Assembly: GCF_047948215.1 (NCBI RefSeq)
Contig: NC_134455.1
Location: forward strand, 322,082,147 to 322,146,146
DNA: 64,000 bases
From: Lycorma delicatula
Lineage: Eukaryota; Arthropoda; Insecta; Hemiptera; Fulgoridae
Direction: 5' to 3'
The notes below the pieces were generated by a model. The model was not told the DNA's origin, searched no databases, and saw only the letters and a list, made by a program, of their open reading frames with translations. Both the position numbers and the translations under genes were made by a program. Shown here in pieces: positions 27,701 through 34,803 of this stretch (its first letter is position 1; every line of letters starts with the position of its first letter).

Positions 27701-29396
27701 TAGATCAACCCTAAGAGTCGACTTAGTAACTCTTGCCCCAGATAGCAAGAGAAACAGAAGCTGACTTGGTCGTGATCAGCGAGTAGTACCAGTATCAAGA
27801 GAGTCCCCATTTGTTCCCGAATTCGCTGGGCACTGCTGCGATTTGGGTCCCAAATTACAGCAAGCTACAGATCAAGAGACACGGATCCGGTAACTATTCT
27901 GTGAGGGTACACTGTAGAAGGGTGACTTTCTTTCTTTTTCCTGTTTAGCCTCCGGTAATTACCTTTCACATAATACTTCACAGGATGATTGAGGATGATA
28001 TGTGTGAGTGTAAATGAAGTGTAGTCTTGTACAGTCTCAGTTCGACCATTCCTTACATGTGTGATTAATTGAAACCCAACCACCAAAGAACACCGCTATC
28101 CACGATCTAGTATTCAAATCCGTGTAAAAATAACTGACTTTTCTAGGACTTAACGCTGGAACTCTTACTTCCAAATCAGCTGATTTGAGAAGACGCGTTC
28201 ACCACTAGACCAACCCGGTGGGTTGTAGAAGGGTAGGCTTTTATTAGTTTATCTCACTCGCAATGACACCCTGGAGACTGGTATATTGTATTTATATGTA
28301 TAATTTATTAAACAGGTTTTTCATAATAACTTTTTAATATATTAGCTAGTATGTTTTGAACCCTGATAACTTGCGCCGTCTGATGAAATATAGTCGAAAC
28401 GTACGCATGTTTGTTATCGAAGAAGAATAAAATTGTGGTTTCATTTTGTGTGAGGAGAAAAGAGTAAAAACACGTGAACGTGTCTATTAATGTATATTTA
28501 ATAGTGATAATAGCTTTCATGTAAAGAAAAGTGCATAACAAAGCGGTGTTACCGGTTATCATCATGATAGTATATGTTTTTTCAGTGAACAACACTTAGC
28601 GACCTTTAATAAGAAGCTTAACCAACTCTGTAAATACTACCCGTTTGTCGTTTTCTTCTTTTTTTTGTATCTTGTGTTTGAATTTGCGGCGAGGATTCAC
28701 CTGATTCTCAAACGGAAAATCTTGATAAATATTAAAAAATATCAACTATGTATGTTTTTGAAGTTATTTATTATATAACTATTTATTATAGTTAGTATTT
28801 ATTATTAATTTATTAAAAACTGAAAGAAATGTTAAGGAATTCAATTTTATTTTTAGATTGTTTTCTTTTACAGAGAATATTTCAAAATATTTATTTATTT
28901 AATTGCATTAATTTTTTGTTTAATTTTATTGATTTGTTCTTGTTTTACTGATCTGCTCACCCATAAAACACTCTTAATCGTATCCATGATGTTTTATATA
29001 AATATTATTGTACCGTGTTTTCTGTTTCTGATTATTTTTCGTAAAAAAAGTTAATCCAAAAACATCTATCAATCTATAGATTGTGAAAAAATTAGTCACC
29101 ATTCTGTTGAAGTTTATGGTCTAAATTTAACCCCGACAAATTCTTTGTAAGCTTTTTCAGTACGTGCAGAGATGTCTCTTTAAGGAGAGTTAATATATAG
29201 TCAACAAGTGAACTAGCCGTAAAATCTACCGTAGGAAAGACGGCAGTTTCAACTGAATGTCTATAACCGTATAACAACAAATGTATTTATTTACATACTG
29301 AAATTTCAAAATTCTTACCTCCCTCGCCCTAGAGGAAGCCGTCGGCCGGCTAAAGGATCGCCTCACTAGACCATCTGAACCCTCCTTTCGCGGCAC
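3479..29396 (-). CDS. CROCC/Root: Rootletin (ciliary rootlet coiled-coil protein), N-terminal part, nine exons
   Basis: Structural coiled-coil protein that polymerises into the ciliary rootlet and links basal bodies and centrioles. Nine minus-strand exons join with GT-AG introns and consistent phases: 29396-29319, 22658-22476, 18858-18653, 15634-15469, 15131-14922, 14169-14017, 12415-12225, 9905-9794 and 3715-3479. They total 1536 nt, or 512 codons without a stop. Diagnostic stretches match vertebrate rootletin in order: ELRRRLEEETANYRRRLDTY, LQYKQRCSELE, VNSALREQLEE with KLTNDWEQ, FNEYYTTEHNRLLNLWRDVV, LQGALRDIAHAVLQDAEN, and SPKRSLRTPTSP with SLHKYQLQIHELQ. The product is rich in E, Q, L and K heptads, broken by a Pro/Ser/Thr-rich linker. 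Rootletin is about 2000 residues long, so most of the rod is beyond the left edge. The start codon was not located; an exon upstream of 29396 is required because that exon begins at a splice acceptor. In an insect this gene is expected in ciliated sensory neurons and the male germ line (family knowledge). Certain of the family; exon ends are read by eye. Confidence 0.93.
3716..4560. other. AT-rich intron sequence, nothing recognised
   Basis: Start of the 6-kb rootletin intron. Only short A/T runs and spurious small open frames. Confidence 0.6.
4561..5150 (+). pseudogene. Penelope-like retroelement fragment (GIY-YIG region), probable
   Basis: The 127-codon open frame at 4621-5004 contains FYKLDCSDYIKIYIG, which resembles the GIY-YIG endonuclease start of Penelope-like elements (typically G.YKL.C..C.K.YIGQTGR). 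The sequence before it is Asn/Lys-rich, as in the RT-to-endonuclease linker. After YIG the frame degenerates; no RT core is present. Seen: the YKLxC...YIG spacing. Inferred: the family. An AT-rich chance match is not excluded. Confidence 0.4.
5225..5400. repeat. Interspersed repeat fragment related to 38.78 kb
   Basis: GCTGAATATCAC followed by an ATTTCA word and a GGGCTTG/GGGTTGG word occurs here (near 5305-5335) and again near 38790-38820 in the same orientation. The family is not identified. Confidence 0.4.
6178..6698 (+). mobile_element. LTR-like insertion with internal promoter, inside the Tigger element
   Basis: Interrupts the transposase relic. It starts TGTTAAG and ends TTCAACA (tentative ends). 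It carries TATATAAG at 6428-6435 with CCAGTTC about 30 bp downstream, and AATAAA-type signals near 6630. The unit CTCGGCTCCTGACAA..TCAG occurs twice upstream of the TATA box. This layout (U3 with TATA, R, U5) suits a solo LTR. No clear target-site duplication was found, so the borders are uncertain. Confidence 0.4.
6790..7590 (-). pseudogene. Tigger/pogo transposase (CENP-B HTH plus DDE), inactive
   Basis: Reading the minus strand with frameshifts: an N-terminal helix-turn-helix region (RLTLKEKVSDI..FYKKEKFSML), a CENP-B-type segment (IPVSGTLVFERALEIAKKLG), then the start of the DDE domain with NCDEIGIFFRALPS, which contains the first catalytic Asp. Stops occur in several places (for example after KKLG), and the frame is cut by the insertion at its 3' side. 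Known family role: cut-and-paste transposition at TA. This copy cannot encode an active enzyme. Confidence 0.85.
8042..9793. other. AT-rich intron sequence, nothing recognised
   Basis: No conserved frame, terminal repeats or SINE words were seen. Confidence 0.6.
9794..9905 (-). CDS. CROCC/Root: Rootletin exon, linker to second coiled coil
   Basis: 112 nt; the first base completes Arg AGA with the previous exon. Encodes SPKRSLRTPTSPAFAESTIS and then VQASLHKYQLQIHELQ. Matches the vertebrate SP-rich linker followed by ..HSALHKRQLQVQDM. Acceptor TTGTTTAG, donor CAG/GTAAAA, ends phase 0. The SPKR and TPTSP motifs are candidate proline-directed kinase sites (inference). Confidence 0.92.
9990..10560 (+). 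repeat. GC-richer repeat, possible 5' region of the Jockey-type relic
   Basis: A sharp composition change from the flanks (CCCCGACAG, GGGGATTGGCGTCCCCAC). No conserved frame. It lies just upstream of the Jockey gag relic in the same orientation, so a LINE 5' UTR is plausible but unproven. Confidence 0.35.
10627..10749 (+). repeat. SINE family 1, 5'-truncated copy
   Basis: Contains only the 3' half: TGTACAAGACTACACTTC, then the CATCCT.TGAAGTAATACC tail, GGCTAAGCAG and an A-rich end. The perfect 11-bp target duplication ATAAAGAGGAA lies at 10616-10626 and 10750-10760, showing an independent 5'-truncated insertion. Confidence 0.88.
10800..11560 (+). pseudogene. Jockey-clade LINE relic: gag zinc knuckles fused to endonuclease start
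   Basis: ORF1 (about 10913-11330, one frameshift) has the Jockey gag pattern: the segment IRIGYLSVHVRSYIPN, then knuckle CFQCQGFGHNNHSC (C-X2-C-X4-H-X4-C), a second knuckle ending GHDGRTC with its first Cys missing, and a third CINCKG. At 11321 ORF2 begins MATKIIQCNVSSLHS and reaches LILCLQETHL, the APE-endonuclease glutamate motif, then breaks near 11530. The rest of ORF2, including the reverse transcriptase, is absent, so this is a deleted copy. Confidence 0.85.
12030..12214 (-). repeat. SINE family 1, 5'-truncated, abutting a rootletin splice donor
   Basis: Reverse complement of the SINE body and tail; it lacks the tRNA-like head and starts at the ..TTGAATACTAGAT.. word. The perfect 13-bp target duplication TGTTTTATACCTT lies at 12017-12029 and 12215-12227. 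The right copy contains the rootletin donor (exon ends 12225), so the insertion event duplicated the exon-intron border. It has the same orientation as the gene. Confidence 0.93.
12225..12415 (-). CDS. CROCC/Root: Rootletin exon with the LQ..LRDIA.AVL block; SINE at its donor
   Basis: 191 nt, starts phase 0 (acceptor TTATTTAG), ends phase 2 at donor CCAAG/GTATAA. Encodes EERCNQAESG, then LQGALRDIAHAVLQDAENRD, then a Ser/Pro-rich linker (SAQPSPHVHLSQTPAVPPR). The donor lies inside the target-site duplication of a SINE that sits directly downstream in the intron, so an identical donor string is also present at the far side of the SINE. Use of that distal donor would read a TAG a few codons into the SINE. 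Confidence 0.92.
12416..13180. other. AT-rich intron sequence, nothing recognised
   Basis: No conserved frame or repeat ends seen. Confidence 0.6.
13210..13600 (+). pseudogene. Tc1/mariner-superfamily transposase fragment
   Basis: Reads CLQQGG near 13268, corresponding to the family's WFQQDGATCH around the second catalytic Asp (here changed to Gly). A frameshift follows, then an open frame with HNWPPRSCNLTLSEFYLWGF, corresponding to NWPPRSCDLTPLDFFLWGY. The third catalytic Asp is Asn here. The C-terminal part (ENVIENV..) follows. The N-terminal half and clear terminal repeats were not found. Two catalytic residues are lost, so it is dead. Confidence 0.85.
13680..13962. other. Intron remainder without recognisable content
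   Basis: AT-rich sequence between the transposase relic and the next rootletin exon; no signal seen. Confidence 0.5.
14017..14169 (-). CDS. CROCC/Root: Rootletin exon, coiled coil
   Basis: 51 codons, phase 0 at both ends. Encodes EAQLQKSQTVQENVELKSQL and then an E/Q/K-rich heptad stretch ending LMKDLHNL. Acceptor ATTTCAG; the donor CTG/GTCTCG is a poor match to consensus. It was chosen because it alone keeps phase 0 with the next exon. Low sequence identity to vertebrates is normal here. Confidence 0.82.
14170..14921. other. Short rootletin intron, AT-rich with small ATT repeats
   Basis: Contains a short TTA/ATT run near 14377-14394. No gene. Confidence 0.6.
14922..15131 (-). CDS. CROCC/Root: Rootletin exon carrying the NEY..EHNRLL..WR block
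   Basis: 70 codons, phase 0 at both ends, acceptor GTTCTAG, donor GGG/GTAATT. Encodes YFNEYYTTEHNRLLNLWRDV, then VKRMFCEMQSATQRDL. This is the conserved segment equivalent to the vertebrate N.YFS.EHSRLL.LWR block and is one of the best diagnostic stretches of the family. Confidence 0.93.
15469..15634 (-). CDS. CROCC/Root: Rootletin exon, coiled coil
   Basis: 166 nt with one leading base that completes a split Arg codon. Encodes CEKVMQVNSALREQLEESH and then LTNDLQKLTNDWEQMREEM, ending in a Glu/Lys-rich heptad run. Acceptor TTCTTTAG, donor CAG/GTTTGT, ends phase 0. The motif LTNDW is characteristic of rootletin. Confidence 0.92.
15635..17590. other. AT-rich intron sequence, nothing recognised
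   Basis: Only AT-driven low complexity and a short GA run near 16040. Confidence 0.6.
17600..18475. mobile_element. Inverted-repeat (MITE- or foldback-like) element
   Basis: The left arm (about 17605-17740) contains GGTGAAAATAATGAGAAAAG, then GTTCATT and AGGTCTGGAAATGCTTTG. The reverse complement of 18340-18475 contains GGTGAAAATAATGAAAAAAG, then GTTCATT and AGGTCTGGAAACGCTTTG. Arms are about 120-140 bp with indels, separated by about 600 bp without an open frame. Class unknown; no target duplication was identified. Confidence 0.7.
18653..18858 (-). CDS. CROCC/Root: Rootletin exon with Pro/Ala linker
   Basis: The acceptor follows a long T tract (TTTTTTTTATAAG). The exon opens VLQYKQRCSELE, continues directly from the previous exon as in vertebrate rootletin, then has a linker PVAESAPAPTRAP and resumes coiled coil with LETALQRLEDERRR. 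It ends in phase 2; the donor AAG/GTCGAT is a weak match to consensus. Joining to the next exon gives the codon AGG. Confidence 0.9.
18859..20570. other. AT-rich intron sequence, nothing recognised
   Basis: A minus-strand open frame over 18744-19010 overlaps the rootletin exon in another frame and is a shadow. No other signal. Confidence 0.55.
20571..20900. repeat. GC-richer unclassified repeat fragment
   Basis: A composition island with GGCTAGGTAGGCTATAGCC and GGCGGCAGTG words in otherwise AT-rich intron. No recognisable protein in any frame. Confidence 0.35.
21372..21536 (-). repeat. SINE family 2, tRNA head with the family 1 type tail
   Basis: On the minus strand the head reads GAGTGGTAGCATCTCTGCC (A box) and CGGTTTGAATCCTGG (B box, close to GGTTCGANTCC), followed by GGCATGGCATTTTTCATACA. 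The 3' part, CATCCTTTGAAGCAATTCC, then GAGGTTTAACAAGAAAAAAA, corresponds to the tail of SINE family 1. Not a functional tRNA: it lacks a proper acceptor stem and is joined to a SINE tail. Confidence 0.8.
21677..21738. repeat. (TC)n(TA)n microsatellite
   Basis: A CT run followed directly by a long TA run, then AGCTGTGACATG. Confidence 0.95.
21740..22475. other. AT-rich intron sequence, nothing recognised
   Basis: No conserved frame or repeat borders. Confidence 0.6.
22476..22658 (-). CDS. CROCC/Root: Rootletin exon, start of the coiled coil
   Basis: 61 codons, phase 0 at both ends, donor AAG/GTATCAG. It encodes the most recognisable rootletin block: LVRQNQELRRRLEEE, then NYRRRLDTYRQAQQHQAALV. 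Two in-frame Met codons lie at 22638-22640 and 22635-22637, but the open frame continues upstream to an acceptor TATATAG. The next downstream AG (CAG/TA) would break the phase with the 29.3-kb exon, so 22658 is preferred. Confidence 0.9.
22659..23160. other. AT-rich intron sequence, nothing recognised
   Basis: Upstream part of the 6.6-kb rootletin intron; no signal. Confidence 0.6.
23216..23285 (+). promoter_or_regulatory. Heat-shock-type core promoter: HSE, TATA box and initiator
   Basis: Three contiguous alternating heat-shock-factor pentamers, GGAAT-ATTCC-AGAAG, lie at 23221-23235 (nGAAn nTTCn nGAAn). They are followed 12 bp later by TATATAAG at 23248-23255 and by an initiator-like TCAGAGT whose A (23275) is 27 bp from the TATA start. 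This is the spacing of an arthropod RNA polymerase II promoter. It is antisense to rootletin and points at the short exon at 23386. Function is inferred from motif order only. Confidence 0.5.
23386..23407 (+). CDS. Candidate short first coding exon below the heat-shock-type promoter
   Basis: ATG at 23386 opens MDSRTYF, and a consensus donor G/GTAAGT follows at 23408. The distance from the predicted start site is about 110 nt. A matching acceptor with a strong pyrimidine tract (TTTTTTTTGCAG) lies at 24196-24207, directly before the hAT transposase relic. The joined frame reads V N F K and then a stop, so the gene is dead as sequenced or the join is different. Could be the 5' exon of the hAT element's transposase gene. 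Confidence 0.35.
24208..26510 (+). pseudogene. hAT-type transposase relic (TTF zinc finger plus DUF4371), split by a SINE
   Basis: Readable only with many frameshifts. There is a TTF-type finger region with YSKVTQ-like and FCKYCVVFP words (about 24540-24610). Next, a DUF4371-like core: adjacent frames near 25060-25260 read ADETAADISGKKQLSTELRF (frame joins inferred), then FFDEKINEIEEFLGFIELK and DPDKCVGLGFD. After the SINE it resumes with KYNKAFYFHCSSQNL and DLNVIPEIRTALE, then LIASILELCGNRWSDKYKSI. The C-terminal part includes ISSLEIRFSADKTPTFSLV (to about 26390). This order matches the 52-kDa-repressor/ZMYM1-like hAT transposases. Multiple stops; inactive. Terminal repeats were not found. 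Confidence 0.8.
25284..25582 (+). repeat. SINE family 1, full-length, inside the hAT relic
   Basis: The head carries TGGTCTAGTGGTTAACGCG (A box), the CCAAATCAGCTGATTTGG palindrome and GCGTTCAAGTCC (B box); the tail ends GGCTAAACAGGAAAGAAAG. The 11-bp target duplication TGTTACACCAG / TGTTCCACCAG (one mismatch) lies at 25273-25283 and 25583-25593. Its sequence shows it entered after the hAT element was in place. Confidence 0.92.
26515..27780 (+). pseudogene. R1-clade LINE gag (ORF1) relic
   Basis: Composition shifts to higher G+C. Patchwork frames give PTSVLEALLIKTSKERTSIL, then ETVDIRDLDCVTSKTDIE (the conserved gag segment before the zinc knuckles), then RICRIYCRMRHRSVVSRC with CCRCHGLSQGFKGPGRSK, and finally AEHTVKECTNQPRCMLCADK, i.e. 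degraded CCHC knuckles. Numerous stops and shifts. ORF2 does not follow. Open frames on the minus strand here are shadows. Confidence 0.75.
27924..28222 (-). repeat. SINE family 1, full-length copy
   Basis: Complete head, body and tail in reverse orientation, including the palindrome (interrupted by an insertion/deletion) and TCTAGTGGT. The perfect 11-bp target duplication TGTAGAAGGGT lies at 27913-27923 and 28223-28233. Confidence 0.95.
28234..29318. other. Intron sequence, nothing firmly recognised
   Basis: AT-rich. Contains CTGATGA (28380-28386) followed by CGAAACGTACG, a hammerhead-like core that does not fold (see rejected list). Confidence 0.5.
29319..29396 (-). CDS. CROCC/Root: Rootletin, most 5' exon recognised (26 codons)
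   Basis: Acceptor TTTTGCAG precedes 29396 and donor GTAAGA follows 29319. Only one of the three frames is open; it reads VPRKEGSDGLVRRSF and then a Ser/Arg-rich stretch ending RARE. It ends in phase 0 and joins the next exon in frame. This part of rootletin is poorly conserved, so assignment rests on the splice sites, the single open frame and phase agreement. The exon cannot be the first one, because it begins at an acceptor and has no ATG. Confidence 0.65.
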
Positions 29397-31700
29397 CTGC
29401 AAAATAAAAACAGGAAATTAATTATTAAAATCATCAATTAGAATAAATCATAAAATTATTGTTTCATTTGAACTGAACTTACGTTATAATTACATAATTT
29501 TCTAAAACAGTTTTGACGTTCATTAAAAAAATTGTAACCCGTCGCATTAATTGTTTAGTTTACGGACACTACGAACATATTTGAATTACATACGACAGAA
29601 AACGTCAAGACAATCAGCAATAATTAATTTTAATTGAATTTTAATTTCTGTATTACAGTGTTCATCGGTCACTTGGTGGCCGTCAGAAGAGTGAGACGAA
29701 GAGTATATATCTGAATAAGAGATTTACATATTATATACATATATACATATTATAAAAGATATATATCATATTTACATCACAGCACCGTTAGAATATTTAC
29801 AAAATTAGAATCTGGTAAAATTCATTATCCGGTTTCGTTTGCTCTTGTAGTAAGTTTACGTTCGCCCTTAGTTTCGAGGCTTCGTTATTATTTTTCTTTT
29901 TACAAATATTAATTATCTGAAGGTGCAAATAATACATAAATAAATGACTCATCTTCCTATTTAGCTTTACATTTTTAATTGTATACGATATTTTTTGTTA
30001 TTATTTGTAATTATCATAAACTTATACCGACATATTTTTTCGTTTAATAATTTAACTATATTTTTCTAAGCACATTACGTGGTATGTGCTCTGAGAAAAT
30101 TTAAATCTTCTGAAGTTTTCGTAAGATTATTTTCAAATGAGAATTAAACACTATTCATCTTTTTCATATTCTTTTCAAATAAATACCTCCAAATAATAGG
30201 TTAAAAATAACAGATACTATCTTAAAAATAATGTGCAGAATATTTAAAAAATAATATATCTGAATAAATAATCTCACTCCTACTACAATTGTTTCACGAT
30301 AACACTAATCATTTCGGTATTCTGTTAAATATATCTAAATCAATTACTCCTCAAGTTTTTAAATACAATACAAACGTTGAGTGTTTTAATATTTCAGGAA
30401 GTTTTCCTGGTTTTTTTTTATATTTTTAATTTCTTTTGCAAAAACATAAAATCAAAATTACACAATGAAATTAAACTGTTATAAACGGAAATATAAATCG
30501 TATAGATACAAAGTGTAACGGATCATTTTGTAAGCTAAATCTTTATACGCTATTTTTACTGGTTCTCTAAGTAAATAATTCTAATTTTTTAAAGCGTTTG
30601 TAAGAAACTAACCGATCGGGACAGAGGTTCTGTTTATTAAAAATACAAGCAACGAAAATGTTTTACCGATTGTGGACAATTGTAGTAATGGGAAGGAGAC
30701 AAAGGTTTTTTGTTGACTTACTTAGGTTAGTTAGTAGGCAAGTGCACATTTTGAGAAAAAAAGCATATACGCAATAATAACTTCGTAAAACTCATTGAAT
30801 GTGCGCTATTGTAGATTGTTAAGACATCCTCATGCTTTTCCTCCGACAGTGTCGTGCAAAAAACCTATATCCTTTGACACCGGGTTAAGAGCGTGCAGCA
30901 ATGAATATTTTTCTATTAACAGTCCCAAGTTTCTGGGTTACACAAGTGTTGCTGAAGAGAAAAAATTAAATCTGTTTTAAATTACATATTTTTGTGTTTG
31001 TGTTCCAGTATGTGTTTACTATGGGTTTTATATTTTAATATTCAATATGGATGCTATTTTAAATTTTATTAATATCTACGATTTTATTTTATTTATATCT
31101 TTATTAATTTAATATATTGTAATTTTCCACTACTCAGGAACTTATTATTTTATTAAACATTTTACTTGGATGTAAAGATTTATTAATTCCCATAGAAATA
31201 CACAGCGTAGTACGGAAAGGAATATTTTAGCTTAAAACATCGGCATAAATAGAATGCTTGTTTCTACACGGTTTTTTTTCTAAACTGTACTCATGGAAGG
31301 TACAACCAAGTCATTTAGAACGACTAGTTCCTACGAACACACATTAAGGACTATACGCATGAGTTTTATTTTAATCGTTTAAACAAAGAGTTTGACACAC
31401 TTGCTCGGTTTCGGGGCGTAAGTGCATTGTACGCTCTCCGCGTCTCTTATTTCCTTTTGACGAGCGGATTAGAAGAAAATTCTTGACGTTGTTACTCTGT
31501 TTAGATCAGGATAGAACTAAGAATAAATAAGGTAAAACCGCTTCGAATGTCCTTAACGCAGTTGACGCTGGTATTGCATGGTTATTATTACTATTATTAT
31601 TGGTGTTGTTGAAGTTTTAAAGACAAGAAATACAAAACAAATCTGATATATTAATATTTCGTATAGTAATTTTTTTTGAGATGACGGGCATCGACTACTT
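29397..31700. other. AT-rich, upstream of the most 5' rootletin exon found; no gene seen
   Basis: Either first-intron or flanking sequence. No start codon exon with a donor in phase 0 for 29396 was identified here. Confidence 0.5.
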
Positions 31701-31727
31701 TGGTCATTTTGCCCTATGAAAATAGAA

Positions 31728-31800
31728 ATTTGTAGCGTATGAAAAATGCCATGCCTGACCGACATTTGAACCCGAGACCACATGAAAGGGTGAGACTACC
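31728..31800 (-). repeat. SINE family 2, partial copy
   Basis: Shares TTTGTAGCGT.TGAAAAATG followed by CCATGCCTGACC with the copy at 21.43 kb. Has the B-box region (TTTGAACCCGAGACC on the plus strand) but a truncated head, and a different 3' flank. Confidence 0.7.
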
Positions 31801-32467
31801 CCTTTTTGCATTATTAGTAGTAATAATGATAATTTATAATCGATCGTTAATTAACTTAGAAAATTTTTAATAAATAATGTAATAATTGTACGTATCAATG
31901 CATTCATTATTAAAATCGTTGCTTCCGTTAATTTAATATATTTTGACAATTTGGAGAAATCATTAAAAACAAATCAAGATATCTTTCATTAAATATTTTA
32001 GTTTTTAAATTAAAATTTTATTAAAACAAACTTCTGGTTATTATTTCAGAACTTTTTTATCAGTAAAGGTGTCTATAAAACTGTATCTGTACATCTTTAC
32101 TGATGTATGTCTACTTTAACAAAGTTTTACTTACAGATAAAATAATAATGAACCAATAAAAATAATAAAGTACTGAAATATTACTCGATAGAATAAAATT
32201 AATAAGATCCAGAACATAGTATTGGCAGAGTTAACATTCTTAAATAATTTCGATTTCGAAATATGTGCTCGTAATTATAAGTTTAAGAAAATAAATAGAA
32301 AAAATGTAATAAAAAATTTTATTTTCATCTCCTCTTTACTGTAAAAAATATGAAAAAACTTCCGCTCTATTACTATATCTGCAACGGTAGTTGCAGGTAT
32401 AGTAATTTCATAATAGTCTACTTTCTAATTTCACTACTTTACACTATAGTCTACTATCATAAGTAGA
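31801..32467. other. AT-rich sequence, nothing recognised
   Basis: No frame or repeat border seen. Confidence 0.6.
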
Positions 32468-33062
32468 TTAAAAAACAAGATAATAAATTGAACTAAAAAA
32501 AAAAGAAAAGAAAGCAATATATGGAAATAAAGAACTAAATGTCGTTGTGCAGTATTTAATTAAATTAAATAACGGGTGACCAATCATCTTTCAGACAGTT
32601 TTAATTTTTTTAAATATATTTTTCATGTTGTAGAAATAGCAAGCATTTAAGTTAGTCTAATGATTAAATTCTCGCCATGTCTTATTACAACGATAAGAAA
32701 ATATTGTCCTTCAACGGAAATATTTAAATGCAGTCGAGGGGGCTCTTTAATATAGAATAATTACTATTCAGAACTCTTTAATAAAGGACAATTACTACTA
32801 AGAGTCTCCCGACTGCATTTAAACATTTCGTTGAAGGATAAAAATTTTTTTTATCGATGTAAGACCTGGTGAGAATTTAATCATTGGGCAACCATAAATG
32901 CCTGCTATTTCTACAACATGAAAATTATATCTAAACAATATAAGCTGTCTGAAAGTTGATTGGTAACCCATTATTTTGTTTAATTAAATACTGCACAACG
33001 ATGTTTAGTCCTTCCATATCTTGTTTTGTTTTCTTTTAGTTCGACTTATTGTCATTTTTTTA
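32468..33062. repeat. Long foldback (inverted repeat) sequence, arms of about 280 bp
   Basis: The left arm contains CGTTGTGCAGTATTTAATTA, TTTCAGACAG, TTTTCATGTTGTAGAAATAG, GATTAAATTCTC and AAATGCAGTCG in order. The reverse complement of the right arm has the same words in the same order. The centre lies near 32770 with a short spacer containing AGAACTCTTTAATAAAG. Arms are imperfect but collinear over nearly the whole length; no open frame. Class (foldback transposon, MITE or palindromic duplication) is undecided. Confidence 0.85.
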
Positions 33063-33259
33063 GCTAAATTTTTTTTGGCAGTCCTGTTTTTTAATTTTAT
33101 AATTGATTTTATTATTTAATACTTTTTTTCTCGATGAAAAAATTCACGATTTGAAAACGCGAAGAAAAATTCACGATTCGAAAACTTATGGATATAACGT
33201 ATTTAATTAACGTACTGAGCGAAATGAGGAAACTGTAAACAATTCAATTTATTTATTTA

Positions 33260-33560
33260 ATTGGCGTATACTTACAGATTTCTCAGGCGATTGAGTTCCT
33301 CGAGAGACTTTTTATCGTGCGAATCATACAGCAATTTTCTGGGATCCAAATAACTAACGACTAAACTCTCCAGTTGTTTCACGCGACTCAGTGCTACGTA
33401 GGCCTGGCTCTTGGCAAAGATGTAAGTGCTTAGCTCTACGACAGCTCTATCTAGGGTAGTCCTTTGTAGTTTATGATCGTCACAGCCCAGCACAATATTA
33501 GTGGCAGCATACGCAGTTCCACTTCGCCCTGTCGCCTCTAAAGCATCAAATTCAACAACA
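33260..33560 (-). pseudogene. PIF1-like helicase C-terminal fragment (Helitron-type), copy 1
   Basis: Minus-strand frame: HKLQRTTLDRAVVEL, then IFAKSQAYVALSRVKQLESL and LDPRKLLYD, ending at a stop after NRLRNL. These are helicase motif V/VI regions: the family has HK.QG.TLDRAVV.LG and GQ.YVALSRV. The expected HKxQG glycine is Arg here. Only the last about 75 residues are present, with degraded sequence upstream. Confidence 0.8.
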
Positions 33561-33644
33561 GTGGGTCCTCAATCAATGATAAATAAAAAAGTGAATTTTT
33601 TCTATTATTACGACAGTTATTTCGTAATTAATTCGACAGTTAAT

Positions 33645-33785
33645 TCGTACACCTTTTTAACCGACTTCAAAACAGAAGGAAGTTATCAATGCGACTGTTT
33701 TTTTTTTTATGTATGTATGGTATGCAATATCTCCGACGTTATTAAGTCGATTTTGATCATTTTTTTTTAATGAAAAGAGTATACT
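33645..33785 (-). repeat. LINE 3'-end-like fragment
   Basis: On the minus strand, a segment with AAAATCGACTTAATAACG, a poly(A)-like stretch and TTGAAGTCGGTTAAAAAGG. The GAAGTCGGTT ending resembles the 3' ends of RTE-type LINEs in insects (family knowledge, not checked). Confidence 0.35.
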
Positions 33786-34803
33786 TTTGTAATGGTCCCA
33801 CCATTTTGTTTGCTTGGCATTTCTTCCGCCACCACCCCATTCGTTCACCCTAAAGCATAAGACCGAATGTCTGTGCCACAAACGGCAACTGAGCCTCGAA
33901 CAGTTTAGCGACCAGTATCCTAACATAGCTCCTAGAGCTTACCTAACAGCGTGAGCGGACTAAGCGCGGTGTCATATACTTACGTGTCCCAACCGCTCAC
34001 TTGTCATATATTTGCCAAAATGGATAGTTAACTACTAAAAATATATATGACATCCATAATAAAATGTATTTCGTCTAGGCAGCAATTCGCTGCCACGCCT
34101 AGGTCGCTGAATGCCAGCAAGTACCTGTCCACCATATTAAAGCGCCTTAATTGGCTGATGGTCAGCCATATATATCTCTAGGTTAGCTTCATACAGCAGT
34201 GCGTTAGGAGTCTTTTCCCTTAGGTAAACTACTGATGTCGGTTGAACAAAGCAACCGCATCAAGGAACTCCTACACGGTCCGGCAATGCGGCTCTCGCCA
34301 CGCTGACTTACCGCTTGTGAGTGACCAATTTTCCCCTTGACCTCTAAGTTCCAGGGTGGCCCGGTCTCTCCCCCCCCCCTCCAAGAGCAGGGCAGTCAAA
34401 TATCAGGTATTCATTTTACTGGACCACCCCGCAGATGCACGGCTCATCAGCTGCCAGGTGGAACCGAAACAGATATTGGTTCAAGTTAGCGTAGTTGGTG
34501 AGCACCTGGGCACCCGTTGCCCTTAAAAATGAGCTCGAGATATATCATCCCCCCAGATCCCGTACAAACTTAAACAAGGATGTTGCCTTAGTCGTGGTGT
34601 CCCATTCCAGCTGCCATGCTTCCATCGCGAGGCTCTGGAGTCTCTTCCGCAGGCGGGAGATGGGAAACTGAATGAAATTTAGATCCGGTGCATTGTGAAC
34701 ACCGTTCCGCTCGGTTAATGGTCCGGCTCGAAACCGCATCCCAAATACCTCGGCCTCCCTGCCCCTTCGCAATCTCTACATGGCTGCCCGAACTTTCACT
34801 ACT

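Noticed and set aside
28376..28405. Hammerhead-ribozyme-like core: CTGATGA followed by CGAAACGTACG
   Set aside because: The segment between the two core boxes does not form stem II, the expected NUH cleavage triplet is absent after the CGTACG stem, and flanks do not pair as stem I.
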